Positions 39,739 to 50,386 of a stretch of DNA of 64,000 nucleotides are shown here, piece by piece (positions within the stretch are counted from its first letter, which is position 1; each line of letters starts with the position of its first letter). Location: assembly GCF_003574135.1 (NCBI RefSeq), contig NZ_AP018341.1, positions 682,001 to 746,000 on the forward strand, in the 5' to 3' direction. Under the pieces are notes generated by a model. That model had not been told where the DNA came from. It searched no databases and worked only from the letters and a program-made list of their open reading frames with translations. A program made the position numbers and the translations under genes. The stretch comes from a cyanobacterium endosymbiont of Rhopalodia gibberula (GTDB lineage: Bacteria > Cyanobacteriota > Cyanobacteriia > Cyanobacteriales > Microcystaceae).

Positions 39739-41090
39739 CTAAAATTTTTCTGGTTCATAAATATCCGACTGTAATTTGTGAAAATTACTATCCATCCACC
39801 AAAAAATATAGTTTAATGCAATCACTTCTTGTAATTTCCACCGGACTAATTTAGTAATTGTTCTTCCCGTATCTTTATCATTAAAGAGTTGTATCTAAGT
39901 CTTTTAACTTTATGACCGGAGAGTTACTGAGCGATCACCATAAAAATAGACTACCATTCCTCCTTTTTCAGAACCTAATTCTCTGATAATTAATTTCATT
40001 CTTGGTTAATTATCGATAGAAGCTTGCAATGTTTGTTCAAGGATATCTTTCATGGAATAAGATTTGCCAAATCTAATAATAGAATGCCAGCTATAACAAT
40101 TCTTCTGATAGTTCTAATGTGGAGAAAGTCAGTTAATTGAAATTCTTGAGCTAATTATAAAGCTATCGAGACAATTGGTTTAATAATTCGTCAACCTTTG
40201 ATTTTAGCTTTATTAAAGTACTGTTTTACCCAAGTCTTTACTAGAATGATTGAGAGATTAACCCAACTAATAACATCTCATCAATACTTAATATTTAAAT
40301 GTGTTTCCTTTTTATAAAAGTTAATTTATTGAGTTATTTAACTGCTTTTAAAATTGATGTGGTTGGAAAAATTATTCCAATCTATCTCGATAAAGATTTA
40401 ACTCATAAACATTTAATAGTTTATCATTGAAATACACTTCTGTTATTTCCATTGAGGGTAACAGTTTAGTTTTTAATAGTTCTACTAAACGTAAAAAAAG
40501 AGAGTACTGTAGTAAACTTCAGATGACAGAAAAATATTATATCAAGTAATTATCAATATCAGAATCGTTCAAATTCAAACCAACATTCATTAAATACCCA
40601 TGACATTATCATGACATTATACTGAGCCTGAGCTGAATAATTTATCTTTTATTCTAAAACAAATTCTTGACTTTTCTGTCTGGTTCCGAGGTTTAGTCAG
40701 ATTAGGGATAAGTCTATAATTTCTACCCAAAAATCTATTACTAATAATAAACTTTTTTGATTACTCTACATTCTAACGCTGCTACAGTATGTTTATCAAC
40801 ATAGTCTCACTTGCTCAATAGACCAACACTAACATAACTAGCCTAACCAACAATGGTAACTTTTAGAAAGTCTACTGGAACGGTTATAATTACCGAGTCA
40901 AGGCTAAGAATTTCTTCTGCTTTAAGTTGTTTTACTAATTTAAGTTAAAGATCGTTTTCTAATCTATTCAAAGAATATAATTTTTTCATCCAAATTTTGC
41001 GGTAAATCTTAGACTTATAAGCTAATCCCTCGCTTAAATCTTTGAAACAATCTAAAATCTAGCCCGCGACCGGGTATGGATTGTCTTTCG
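39739..41090 (-). pseudogene. Long eroded minus-strand gene, family not recognised
   Basis: Protein text can be followed on the minus strand for 1.3 kb with many stops and a few frame changes. In order: LDCFKDLSEGLAYKSKIYRK near 41070-41000, LVKQLKAEEILSLDSVIITV with PVDFLKVTIVG near 40930-40850, NLGTRQKSQEFVLE near 40690, LLPSMEITEVYFNDKLLNVY near 40470-40400, SMKDILEQTLQASID then MKLIIRELGSEKGGMVVYFY near 40060-39960, and a long open end with DKDTGRTITKLVRWKLQEVI and NFHKLQSDIYEPEKF before a TAG at 39739-39741. The C-terminal piece is the best preserved. It may be one gene of about 430 codons or two. No family recognised. Confidence 0.6.
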
Positions 41091-41126
41091 ATCACTTAAA
41101 ACTCAGTAGTATTTTCTAAATAGAGT

Positions 41127-41375
41127 AAATTGAGGATTGATAAAGATTTACTGCTTATATTGACATTGACAAGATAGTTTCGACAACTTTACACTTTCAG
41201 CCTATTCTGTGATTGGATTCCAATAGATGGTAACGATGTTAATTGTCCTGAAGTCGATAACATAAGACATGTTAGGTCGAAAGAAAATCAGCCAGATCAA
41301 ATATTAACAAATTAGGAACAAGAACAATTTATTAAAGTTAAAAATTCTAATAATCAAGTCAAAAAGTTGAGTTAA
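41127..41375 (+). pseudogene. Short plus-strand coding remnant
   Basis: The plus strand reads KLRIDKDLLLILTLT, TAG or similar stop, then CDWIPIDGNDVNCPEVDNIR and HVRSKENQPDQILTN, a TAG, and EQEQFIKVKNSNNQVKKLS before TAA at 41373-41375. The charged C-terminal tail and long readable middle support a decayed gene end. No start codon and no family recognised. It lies upstream of the DUF1815 gene on the same strand. Confidence 0.4.
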
Positions 41376-41646
41376 CATACTCTTTTCAAGATAAATCTTA
41401 AATTTTTCTTGAAACTTTTATACATGGCGCAAAACTTCAAGAGAGTAAGGACAGCATAATCGGGTGCAATAGCACACACTAAAAATCTGTGTGAAACCAG
41501 ACTAGACTAACACGAAGTCACTAGTATACTGAGTTGAGTTTTGTGCTTACCTAGATTGTTAAGTGAATATATCTTGAATACCTTAAATAAAATTTAAAAA
41601 GAGTGTTAGGGTTTTACAATGGGTAGTGTTACTCGGAGGAAGAAAA

Positions 41647-42030
41647 GTGTTTACCCGACTAGCTCAACAACACCACAACTTTGTGAGAGATTTAGTGATC
41701 AATCTCCAAGCACTGGCGATTGTCCTTGAAAAACAAGGTTATTTAGCTTCTTGCTACACTTGTGGTGGGCAGATGAACAGTGGTTCATTTATGGTTAGCC
41801 TAGGAGAAAACCATCTGATTCGCTTTCTGGTATCTGACTACGGAATTACCTGGACAGAGATGCGAGATGATCTTGAGCTAATGAAACTTGAAGGGGCTGA
41901 GGCTATCAGTCAATTACAGGAATTAGCTGATTTAGTTAAGTATAAAATCGAACCATCCAAGTCCAACACGCCAGATAGTTTCACTTCTGAAAACAATTCG
42001 GCTACTGAACCTCAGATCCAATCAATTTAG
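41647..42030 (+). CDS. DUF1815 family protein
   Basis: Cyanobacteria-specific protein of 127 residues. The sequence from FTRLAQQHHNFVRDLVINLQ through YLASCYTCGGQMNSGSFMVS to FLVSDYGITWTEMRDDLELM is strongly conserved in the family as I recall. Its function is unknown. The start is taken as the GTG at 41647, because GGAGGA stands 7-12 bases before it and the family begins MFTRLAQQ; an in-frame start at 41626 would add seven unrelated residues and place the ribosome site inside the gene. The C-terminal Ser/Asn-rich tail from about residue 105 is variable. It converges with pdhA, 83 bases apart. Confidence 0.88.
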   Translation: MFTRLAQQHHNFVRDLVINLQALAIVLEKQGYLASCYTCGGQMNSGSFMVSLGENHLIRFLVSDYGITWTEMRDDLELMKLEGAEAISQLQELADLVKYKIEPSKSNTPDSFTSENNSATEPQIQSI

Positions 42031-42040
42031 ACATTAGGAG

Positions 42041-42111
42041 ATTCAGGGGAAACATAAACAAGAAAATCTCCTTAATCTTCCCCTTGAATTGTTCTCTCTT
42101 TGAGGAGAGAA
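42041..42111. terminator. Possible bidirectional terminator region
   Basis: Between convergent DUF1815 and pdhA genes lie two stem-loops: ATTCAGGGGAA (42041-42051) with TTCCCCTTGAAT (42078-42089, one bulge), and TTCTCTC (42092-42098) with GAGAGAA (42105-42111). No strong T-run follows, so efficiency is uncertain. Confidence 0.4.
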
Positions 42112-42113
42112 AC

Positions 42114-43148
42114 TTATTTGTCTTCAGCAAAAATATAGCGATAGAGCTCATTAGCATTAGGTTCTGGACTATCTTGAGCAAATTGGACAGCTTTATCAAT
42201 TTTCTCTTGGATCTTATTTTTAATGTTCTCGAGTTCTTGATTGTCGGCCAAATTTTGCTCTACTAAGTAAGTAGCAAGTTGTCTGATGGGATCTCGTCCT
42301 CCCCAAAATTCTTTTTCATCGGAAGATCTGAGTTCATCAGGATCAGCCAAAGAATGTCCTCGAAAGCGATAAGTTAGGGCTTCAATTAGGGTTGGTCCTT
42401 CTCCGCTACGGGCACGGGCGATGGCTTTTTGGGCAACACTACGAACAGCTAGTACATTCATCCCATCAACTTCCACACCAGCCATATCAAAAACAGTGGC
42501 TTTTTGATAGATTTTCGGTTGAGAGGTGGCCCGCTCATGAGCCATGCCAATCGCCCATTTGTTATTTTCAACGACATAAATAATTGGTAATTTCCACAAT
42601 GAGGCCATATTTAGACACTCAAAGAATTGACCATTATTGCTAGCTCCATCCCCGAAAAAGCACACAGTAACTTGATCTGATTTCTCATCTCCCATCATTT
42701 CCCGTCGATATTTACTCTGGAAGGCTGCCCCCGTAGCTACAGGAATCCCTTCAGCGACAAAGGCATAACCTCCTAGCAGTCGATGTTTTGCAGAAAATAA
42801 GTGCATTGAACCCCCTCGTCCTTTGCTACATCCAGTCTCCTTTCCAAATAATTCTGCCATCACTTCGTGAGGAGGAACCCCGCAACTGAGAGCATGAACG
42901 TGATCACGATATGTGCTAGATACATAGTCTTCATCAGGACGCAAAGCTTTGATTATTCCAGTAGAAACTGCCTCTTGTCCATTGTACAGATGAACAAAAC
43001 CGAACATTTTACCCCGGTAATACATTTCAGCACACTTGTCTTCAAATAAGCGCCCCAGCATCATGTCTTCATAGAGAATTAAACCTTCTTTTTTGGTAAT
43101 TTTGATGGAAGTTTGGTCAAATTCTGGTAATTGTCGTTGGGAAACCAT
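42114..43148 (-). CDS. pdhA: Pyruvate dehydrogenase E1 component, alpha subunit
   Basis: Thiamine-diphosphate-dependent subunit that decarboxylates pyruvate and, with E1 beta, acetylates the lipoyl group of E2. It is 344 residues. The TPP motif [20 protein letters not shown] lies near residues 163-182, with ENNKWAIG following. [15 protein letters not shown] near residue 50 and [17 protein letters not shown] near 270 are further hallmarks, the latter holding the loop that is phosphorylated in eukaryotic enzymes. Intact and full length. E2 (pdhC) is at 10.7 kb; E1 beta and E3 are not in the window. With SDH broken, acetyl-CoA here would serve mainly biosynthesis. Confidence 0.97.
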   Translation of the reverse strand: MVSQRQLPEFDQTSIKITKKEGLILYEDMMLGRLFEDKCAEMYYRGKMFGFVHLYNGQEAVSTGIIKALRPDEDYVSSTYRDHVHALSCGVPPHEVMAELFGKETGCSKGRGGSMHLFSAKHRLLGGYAFVAEGIPVATGAAFQSKYRREMMGDEKSDQVTVCFFGDGASNNGQFFECLNMASLWKLPIIYVVENNKWAIGMAHERATSQPKIYQKATVFDMAGVEVDGMNVLAVRSVAQKAIARARSGEGPTLIEALTYRFRGHSLADPDELRSSDEKEFWGGRDPIRQLATYLVEQNLADNQELENIKNKIQEKIDKAVQFAQDSPEPNANELYRYIFAEDK

Positions 43149-43362
43149 AGATTTTGTAATATTATGATGATTAATGAAGACTATTGAGTGATTAAGGTTG
43201 ACTTAGCTCAACCGCCTACTTCAAATGAGGGCAAAAAATACTGACTTAAGAATTATAGAAGGAGATGAGATTTTTATGTTAAAAGACTTATACGATTTGC
43301 CATAACTCCAAGTTTTTACTAAAACAAACTCTAATAAACCCAATAGAGTCAACGTGGTTAGG
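43149..43362. promoter_or_regulatory. Divergent promoter region between pdhA and ftn2
   Basis: The 468 bases between the pdhA and ftn2 start codons must carry both promoters. I cannot place the -10 or -35 boxes with confidence. The second half holds the small ORF at 43363. Confidence 0.3.
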
Positions 43363-43521
43363 ATGGAGCGGATCTCTATGAAGGCTAAGATTGAGAGAGG
43401 TAGTAACTATTTTACTAATTGGAATATTTTAGTTATAATCTTTCTCAGCTTTGTCTATGGTTACCAGTTACTGAATCTTTTCTGGAGCTTAAGTGTTATT
43501 AGCTTACTATGTTGTCCTTGA
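43363..43521 (+). CDS. Possible small membrane protein (52 aa)
   Basis: A complete plus-strand ORF of 52 residues starting at ATG (MERISMKAKIERGSNYFTNW) with a hydrophobic segment at about residues 21-48 (NILVIIFLSFVYGYQLLNLF...) and a CC pair near the end. TTAGGA lies just before the start. It is 95 bases upstream of ftn2 on the same strand. It could be a single-span membrane peptide, or a chance frame in the promoter region. Family not recognised. Confidence 0.35.
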   Translation: MERISMKAKIERGSNYFTNWNILVIIFLSFVYGYQLLNLFWSLSVISLLCCP

Positions 43522-43616
43522 TCTGTTTCCTAAGTATCTTAAACTGGACGTGTATCCTACTATAGGCAGAATAAGGACAAGCTTATTGTCTTGACCCGGC
43601 TCTGAGGAAATCAACC

Positions 43617-45893
43617 GTGCGCATCCCCCTCGACTACTACAGAATTTTGGGAGTTCTTCCCCAAGTAACAGATAAGCAGCTTAGTCAGGCTTATCATGAT
43701 CGCTGCTTGCAATCACCCCGCCGGGAATATAGCAAGATGGCGATTTTATCGAGGAAGCAACTGCTTACTCAAGCTTATGAAATATTATCGGACTCAGAAC
43801 AAAGGGCTGCTTACGAGGCCTTGTGTTTAGAAAGCACTCTTTCCGACCAATTAAAGTCTAATCCAGAAATTCCTTTAACTGGCCCAGGGGAAGAAATCCT
43901 TCCTGATTCATCGCCGTTAGATTCTAAAACATTAAAAATTGCCCCTAAGCATTGGATAGGGGCTTTAATGATTCTCCAAGAGTTGGGAGAATATGAACTA
44001 GTAATTAAGTTTGGTGAAATTTCTCTTGACACCTTGTCAAGTCCTCGATCAGAGCTGTATTCCTCCATCTGCGAGATTCAAACTGATGTTATTCTTACTA
44101 TTGCTCTAGCTGCTTTAGAATTAAGCAGGGAACAATGGCAACAAGAAGAATATGAACAAGCTGGGATTTCAGGAGGAAAAGGACTCAGTATACTCCAAGA
44201 AAATTGTTTATTTCCCTCATTACAACTCGAAATTACCAAAGAACTTTATAAGTTACGTCCCTACAGAATTCTGGAGTTGTTGGCTCAACCTGAAAAAAAT
44301 CGAGCTGATCGAGATCGAGGTAAAACCTTACTTCAAGAAATGTTAAAGGAAAGACAGGGGATTGATGGTCAAGGTGATGATCACTCTGGGCTTGGTATTG
44401 ATGATTTTTTACGGTTTATTCAACAACTAAGGACTTATCTGACAGCCTCTGAACAAGAAGATATTTTTTTTCGTGAAACCAATTACCGGTCAGCTGTAGC
44501 TGCTTATTTAAGAGTATATTCTTTAATTGCCAGTGGTTTTGCCAGAAAACAACCGGCTTTCGTTGTTGAAGCAAAAGATATTCTTGACGGTTTAGAGAAA
44601 CTTCAAGACGTCTCTTTAGAAAAAGGAATTTGTGCATTGCTTTTAGGAGAAACCCAAGAGGCTATCCTAGCATTAGAACAGTGTGAGGATGAAGAAGTCT
44701 TAACTTTTGTTCGACAACAATCCCAAGGTGCGCCAGATCTTTTACCTGGATTGTGTTTATATGGACAACATTGGTTACACACAGAAGTATTTTCTCATTT
44801 TCGTGATTTAAAAAAACGGACGGACTCTTTAGAAGATTATTTCGCTGATCAAGCAGTTCAGACTTACTTAGAACAATTATCCTTTGATTCTCAAAAGAAT
44901 TCTCTTAAAGAAAAACAAGAAAATGAAGTAATGTTTAGCAGAACAATCTCTCGAAATGATCATGTCGTTCAAGAAAGAAGATCTTTCACCAAGGGACGAT
45001 ACGTAAGAAAAACTCGCTTTCAACATCAAGAACCTCAGTTACTCGTCAGTGGAGGTGGGGGCATTCCCACCCTGGCCACAGCAGCTACCGTTCCTACGAC
45101 TCCATATCGTCGTAGTTTTAGGGAAAATTATTCGAGAGGAACTAGAGACAGGTCAGTTGTTACGACCTCTCACCAAGATTCCCTCCGGAGGTCACAGACT
45201 GACCAATCCCTTAGTTTACCGACAACAGCTGACGAACCAGAACAAGGATCTCAGCGTGGGTCATATAAGCAGACCAATCCCTACAGGCCCAGCAAAACAA
45301 TTTTTAAATTCCGGCCTTGGTTTGTACTAGTTGCGTCATTGACCGTTTTAGGAGCAGTGGGATCATCGGTTAAATGGATTCAATATATTGTGTCTCCCTT
45401 GGTTGCTTTAGAAGAAGAACAACTAGTTTTAGAACTACGTCAACCCCCAATTACCATTCCAGTGCCAGAGACTAGAATAAAAAATCAGATAAAAAATCAG
45501 ACAGAGAAACTGACCATAGAAGACGCTAAACAAGTTATTGAGATGTGGTTATTGGGTAAAGCTGATGCTTTTGGAGTTGACCATAAGATTGAGTCATTAA
45601 ACAGCATTTTAGCAACTCCTCTTCTCAGTTCCTGGAAAAATAGAGCGCAGAGTCTTAAAAAATCCCAAAACTATTGGCAATATAAGCATAATGTTACTAT
45701 AAAGTCCTTGAAGATTACTGATAATAACCCAGATAAAGCAGTCGTTGAAGCTGACGTTAGAGAAATTGCTGATTTTTACCAAAATGGTCAACGAAATGCG
45801 AATATGTCCTATGATGATCGACTGAAAGTTCGTTATGAGTTACTCCGCGAGCAAGATCGTTGGCTAATTCACTCCCTTGAACTTATTAATTAA
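43617..45893 (+). CDS. ftn2: ARC6-like cell division protein Ftn2/ZipN
   Basis: Membrane-anchored organiser of the cyanobacterial Z-ring and ancestor of plastid ARC6. It is 758 residues. Domains in order: an N-terminal DnaJ-like domain (about 1-70, DYYRILGVLPQVTDKQLSQA, without the HPD motif), a long helical repeat region (about 100-420), a Ser/Arg-rich linker (about 430-560), one membrane helix near 570-585 (WFVLVASLTVLGAVGS), and a C-terminal periplasmic IMS/DUF4101 domain (about 640-758) ending DRWLIHSLELIN. The start is GTG (MRIPLDYYRILG), matching the family. An intact division gene implies that the cell still divides with its own FtsZ machinery. Confidence 0.95.
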   Translation: MRIPLDYYRILGVLPQVTDKQLSQAYHDRCLQSPRREYSKMAILSRKQLLTQAYEILSDSEQRAAYEALCLESTLSDQLKSNPEIPLTGPGEEILPDSSPLDSKTLKIAPKHWIGALMILQELGEYELVIKFGEISLDTLSSPRSELYSSICEIQTDVILTIALAALELSREQWQQEEYEQAGISGGKGLSILQENCLFPSLQLEITKELYKLRPYRILELLAQPEKNRADRDRGKTLLQEMLKERQGIDGQGDDHSGLGIDDFLRFIQQLRTYLTASEQEDIFFRETNYRSAVAAYLRVYSLIASGFARKQPAFVVEAKDILDGLEKLQDVSLEKGICALLLGETQEAILALEQCEDEEVLTFVRQQSQGAPDLLPGLCLYGQHWLHTEVFSHFRDLKKRTDSLEDYFADQAVQTYLEQLSFDSQKNSLKEKQENEVMFSRTISRNDHVVQERRSFTKGRYVRKTRFQHQEPQLLVSGGGGIPTLATAATVPTTPYRRSFRENYSRGTRDRSVVTTSHQDSLRRSQTDQSLSLPTTADEPEQGSQRGSYKQTNPYRPSKTIFKFRPWFVLVASLTVLGAVGSSVKWIQYIVSPLVALEEEQLVLELRQPPITIPVPETRIKNQIKNQTEKLTIEDAKQVIEMWLLGKADAFGVDHKIESLNSILATPLLSSWKNRAQSLKKSQNYWQYKHNVTIKSLKITDNNPDKAVVEADVREIADFYQNGQRNANMSYDDRLKVRYELLREQDRWLIHSLELIN

Positions 45894-46082
45894 AGAAAAA
45901 TGGGAATAAAAAACAATGAAAAGCAAACTTTTTAAGTCATTAGAGCAATTTGTTTGACAAAAAATAATGTAGCTGATATGCTAGAGAACTGTAACTAAAC
46001 GGATCCTTGTCAGGAAAGCCAATAGTCAGATTGTTGGCCCATTTCTTGCTGTAAAAAAAATAGGAGGTATAAGAGTTAATCA

Positions 46083-46265
46083 ATGACCCAAGTTGTCGTC
46101 GGTCAAAATGAGCCCATCGAATCTGCTTTGCGTCGGTTTAAGCGACAGGTTGCTAAAGCCGGAATCTACACAGATTATAAAAAGCATCAATTCTTTGAAA
46201 CGCCGCAAGAGAAACGGAAGCGCAAAGAAGCGACTCGTAGAAGGCAGCGATCGCGCCGTCGTTAG
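46083..46265 (+). CDS. rpsU: 30S ribosomal protein S21
   Basis: Small basic protein (60 residues) of the 30S platform, involved in initiation. The sequence [20 protein letters not shown] and the Arg/Lys-rich tail RRRQRSRRR are typical. AGGAGG stands about 10 bases before the ATG, an unusually strong ribosome site for this window. The 189 bases after ftn2 hold its leader and promoter. A terminator hairpin follows at 46356. Confidence 0.97.
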   Translation: MTQVVVGQNEPIESALRRFKRQVAKAGIYTDYKKHQFFETPQEKRKRKEATRRRQRSRRR

Positions 46266-46355
46266 AAGTTGGACTTGCAATGCAGGCTATACCCTAGTTG
46301 GTTAATTTTTCTTAAAGTTGTTGATATATTCTGAAAAGCTTTATAGTATCCATAG

Positions 46356-46390
46356 CCTCTCCTGAATTGGAGAGGATTGATTTTTTGTGG
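46356..46390. terminator. Rho-independent terminator between rpsU and SUI1 gene
   Basis: CCTCTCC (46356-46362) pairs with GGAGAGG (46369-46375) across a 6-base loop, followed by ATTGATTTTTT on the plus strand. It sits between convergent genes and should terminate rpsU. Confidence 0.8.
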
Positions 46391-46392
46391 AA

Positions 46393-46740
46393 TTAACCGC
46401 CACTAATTTTTACTTTATAGCCTAATTGAGAGAGAACAGTTACTAGTTTTTGGCAATGATCTCCTTGAATTTCAAGAGTATTGTCTTTAATGGTTCCGCC
46501 ACTACCGCATTGATTTTTTAATTGTTTGAGTAATTGAACTAACTTTTCAGCAGAGTGTTGAAAACCAGTCATAACAGTCACGGTTTTGCCCTTTCGTCCT
46601 GATCGGGTAGACTTTACCCAAATCTTTTGTTGTTGGGGAAGTAGATCTTGCACCTCGCTTTTTAATATCTCTGGGTTGGAAAATAAACCAAACTCCTGAT
46701 AGGCGATGTGTTTAGAAGAATACTGACGTTTGGAAGACAT
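46393..46740 (-). CDS. yciH: SUI1/eIF1-like translation factor
   Basis: Protein of 115 residues with the SUI1 fold: WVKSTRSGRKGKTVTVMTGF then QCGSGGTIKDNTLEIQGDHC and a C-terminal VTVLSQLGYKVKISGG. In bacteria, YciH-type proteins influence the fidelity of start-site selection; the in vivo role is not settled. The N-terminal 45 residues are variable in the family. It is convergent with rpsU. Full length and intact. Confidence 0.93.
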   Translation of the reverse strand: MSSKRQYSSKHIAYQEFGLFSNPEILKSEVQDLLPQQQKIWVKSTRSGRKGKTVTVMTGFQHSAEKLVQLLKQLKNQCGSGGTIKDNTLEIQGDHCQKLVTVLSQLGYKVKISGG

Positions 46741-47223
46741 AAAAAACCACAGGAAGATAACCTGATTTAACTTTATCTTAAACTGTGAGCAAAACTCACT
46801 TAGTTGCTTCTTCTAGCCAAACCACAAAAAGTTAGCTAGAACGATCAGATGAAGTTATTAATCCCATTCGTGCCAAATGAACTACATTAGATAAAAAGTT
46901 CAGTAAAGCGGGTCTCTATATAGTTTTAGTACTTTTCTAAAGCTTCTCCTAAATCCAGGGTAAGATAATAGCCCCGCAGTTGAGTATTTTTTTAAAAAAA
47001 AGCTAATAAACCTATAACTAGCAGTTTAAGAACAATTGATTTACCTTTTCACTCGTCAGGTTTACCGTTACCATTCTAATTCTAATGTTCTAATTGATGA
47101 GAGATAATCTATTTATTGTCTCTAATTCAGGCATAGTTTTGAGGAAGATTCCTCCCATAGAATAGCGATCAAGCTAAAATCCTAAACTCCTAAAATTAAT
47201 TAAAATAAATTTTGGTTGCTCTT
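46741..47223. other. Gap with a short minus-strand coding trace
   Basis: Upstream of the amidohydrolase gene. Minus-strand text at about 47060-46870 reads KSIVLKLLVIGLLAFF, stop, KNTQLRGYYLTLDLGEALEKY, stop, NYIETRFTELFI, stop. This looks like the start of a decayed membrane-anchored protein; family not recognised. The rest is AT-rich. Confidence 0.4.
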
Positions 47224-48540
47224 ATGTCTATTATTTCTGAGATATCTTTGAGTGAGCGCTACTGGCTCAAAAATGCTCATATTCCCTTGTGTTTGTTAGA
47301 TGATAGCCATTTTAGTCCTGATACTAGAGAAGGTTTATGTCGAGTTGATTTAGAAATTGCTCAAGGAAAAATTTCCTCAATTGTTCTTTCTGGTTCTAAT
47401 GTGATAGAAAATCCTTTTATAGATTTAAAAGGAGGTATTATTTTTCCGGGGTTTGTCGATATTCACACCCATTTAGATAAGAGTCATATTTGGGAACGAT
47501 CACCAAATTTAGACGGGACATTTGATACGGCGATAACAGCCCTTAAAAGAGATACTCAAGTATTCTGGCGACCAGAAGATGTTTATGCTCGCATGGAGTT
47601 TAGTCTGAAGTGTAGTTATGCTCATGGAACAACAGCTATTAGAACTCATTTAGATTCATGTGGAAGAAAGGCTGACTTAGTTTTTGAAGTTTTTAAAAGA
47701 TTACAAACTCAATGGCAAGGTAAAATCATTCTTCAAGCTGTTTGTTTAGTTTCTCTAGATTATTTCTTGACGGATAAAGGTGTAATTCTAGCGGATAAAG
47801 TAGCTGAATATGGAGGAATTTTAGGTGGGGTTGCTTATATGAATCCCTATCTAGACAAACAACTTAATCAAGTTTTTACTTTGGCAAAAGAACGTGACTT
47901 AAGTTTGGATTTTCATGTAGATGAAAATAATGATCCTAATTCGGTTTGTTTATATAAAGTTGCTGAAGTTGCCCTCAAACATGAATTTCCAAATCAAATT
48001 ATTTGCGGTCATTGTTGCAGTTTAGCAGTTCAACCGCAAGAAATTGTAAATCAAACAATGAAATTAGTTAAACAAGCAAACATTGGAGTTGTTAGTTTAC
48101 CAATGTGTAATTTATATCTTCAGGATCGAGCTTCGGATAGGACTCCTTATTGGCGAGGTATAACAAAAGTTCATGAATTTAAAAACCAAGGAATTCCTGT
48201 TACATTTGCTAGTGATAATTGTCGAGATCCTTTTTTTGGATTTGGGGATCATGATGGGTTAGAAGTCTTCAAAGAATCCGTAAGAATTGCTCATTTAGAT
48301 ACTCCTTATAGTGATTGGTGTAGTGGGGTAACGAAAATCCCTGGAATCTTAATGGGACTCTCTAGTATTGGTCGAATTTCAGTCGGTTTAAATGCAGATT
48401 TAATTTTGTTTAAAGCTCGTTATTTCAGTGAATTATTGTCGCGTTCTCAAAGTAATCGCATTGTTTTGCGTCGAGGAAAGCCAATCAATACTAACTTACC
48501 TGATTATGCAGAGTTAGATAATTTAGTATTAGTCAATTAA
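47224..48540 (+). CDS. codA: Cytosine deaminase-like amidohydrolase
   Basis: Metal-dependent hydrolase of the CodA-like amidohydrolase group, about 438 residues. Metal and catalytic motifs are intact: FVDIHTHLDKSHIW near residue 80 (HxH), FHVDENND near 235, CGHCCSLA near 263, and FASDNCRDPFFGFGDHDG near 333 (catalytic Asp). A beta-sandwich at both ends is typical. Family substrates are cytosine, isoguanine or related ring amides, so pyrimidine salvage is likely but not proven. The ATG at 47224 (MSIISEIS) is preferred over an in-frame TTG at 47212; neither has a clear ribosome site. It is flanked by eroded DNA on both sides. Its codons appear AT-rich, like its neighbours, with no sign of recent transfer. 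Confidence 0.85.
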   Translation: MSIISEISLSERYWLKNAHIPLCLLDDSHFSPDTREGLCRVDLEIAQGKISSIVLSGSNVIENPFIDLKGGIIFPGFVDIHTHLDKSHIWERSPNLDGTFDTAITALKRDTQVFWRPEDVYARMEFSLKCSYAHGTTAIRTHLDSCGRKADLVFEVFKRLQTQWQGKIILQAVCLVSLDYFLTDKGVILADKVAEYGGILGGVAYMNPYLDKQLNQVFTLAKERDLSLDFHVDENNDPNSVCLYKVAEVALKHEFPNQIICGHCCSLAVQPQEIVNQTMKLVKQANIGVVSLPMCNLYLQDRASDRTPYWRGITKVHEFKNQGIPVTFASDNCRDPFFGFGDHDGLEVFKESVRIAHLDTPYSDWCSGVTKIPGILMGLSSIGRISVGLNADLILFKARYFSELLSRSQSNRIVLRRGKPINTNLPDYAELDNLVLVN

Positions 48541-50386
48541 AAATTTTGGAATAAAAATTATTAAATAATGAGTAGTATATATAGAAAAAAATTGCTGAGT
48601 TGAGCATTTAACACCATAGATGTAAATCTAGTTAAAATTTTGGATCCAGCACAATTCAGTTTAAATAAAAAATATAGTATAGTACTGTCTATTTAATAGA
48701 TATCATTTTTGATAAGCCTATTTATTGATCATCATCTATATAATCGATTGTTTGGTCTACCAAACCTCTCGTAAATAAATCTGCGCGCTAATAATTAAAC
48801 TAATTACCATCATAAAAAAATAATATCTATAGAGAAATTAATAGATTTAATCCTATTCAATAGTCAATGACTGGCTAACTATAGTTTGTCACTAATTTAA
48901 TTAAATTCAGTTCATCCCCACCACGAGAACTGTGTTCCTTGGCTACATCTGACCTGTTACTTTGTAAACCGTTAACCCACAAATATTACAGTGTTTATAA
49001 GTCAGGATAGCATTGTCAGTGTTCTTAAACTATATATTCCTTCTAAAAAAAGAGAAAAAAGTAAAGTAAACTCCCGGAAGAATCCGTAAGATTTTTAGAA
49101 AAAGATCTGAAAATGGAAATAAATAAAATTGAGAACGAGGATTGATCTATTTCCTGAAGAAAAAGAGTTTAAGATAATGTAAATAAAGTTACCTAAGGAC
49201 TAATAATTATCTAAAAGTTAGTTATACAATAATTATGATTTAGTGTAAAGAAAACAATGTTATCAATATTTTATTAAAGATGATGAATAGTAATCAATAC
49301 AGGATTGGTAACCATTTAAGATAGCATCATTATGCTGCACAAGAGTAATTTAACTATTAATAATTAATTCTGTTATCCAACTTAATACATTAACTTAATT
49401 GGTTGTCTAAAACCTTATTGTTGGTCTGCAGATTAATAACTTTATTTATAGTAAGAATTATCCTAAACAGAGAAAAGTAGAATAATAAAAATGACGACCG
49501 TGATCCAAAGAATAGTCTTCCCAAAAATGGTAATGTTTTGAGAAACCCATTACTTAATTGTAATAAACTGACTATTGACTAGCACAACTTAGTATGAGTG
49601 TAAATTATAGAAAATATAACAGAATATACAGAAATTATTCAATTAAAACAGTTGTTTTATTATTGTAGCTTTACAATTAATCTATCATATAGTTAATGAA
49701 ACAAAAAATCGTATTAAAGAGCCATCACAGATAAGAAAACCCATTAAGCAAATCTGGTAAAAACTATAGCAACTAACTTACTTATTGGAAGCAATTGCTG
49801 TTCAGCAAGCAGGTGGGTTTAAATAAACATAAAATAAGAAGGTAGTTAGAATAGACTGATAGCCAAATGCCACCGTATCTGAAAACTTAGCTCACACAAT
49901 TACAAGAATAGACACTATCAAAGTTGAATTGCACCAAAAAGGATGATATCGTCCGTAACGAGGATAAGACTAAAAATAGTAATAGTACTTATCTTTATCA
50001 ATTAACTATAACTAACAATCACAATAGAAACCGATTTCATCTCACTAATCTTATCAGTTAGATTTTGTAATCTAGGGCAACAATGTTCTCCACCGGATGA
50101 GGAATTAATTCATTTTATCGACTACCTCTAGATATTAAGAATAGTAGGTATAGGTTTCTAAAGCGGTGCGGCCACTAAATTTCACAACAAACGAGTCCAT
50201 TATAAAATCATCTAGCATGTTCGGTAAAATTTTGACCATAGAAAAATTCTATAAACTGAGCTATCTTATTTATCCGATGTTTGTAAATATGTTACAGTCA
50301 AGTTCATATCTTCTAACAATATTTCTTTTTTATTTTTAAATAAATACAGTCTGTACAATCGTCGAATTAGTTTTTTCCTGTAAAAA
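48541..50386. other. Eroded gap between amidohydrolase and hisC
   Basis: 1.85 kb without a gene. Faint minus-strand text occurs near 50230-50120 (MVKILPNMLDDFIMDSFVVK then FSGRTALETYTYYS and a stop) and near 49970-49900 (YPRYGRYHPFWCNST). These are too short to assign. The remainder is AT-rich with no readable remnant. Confidence 0.45.
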
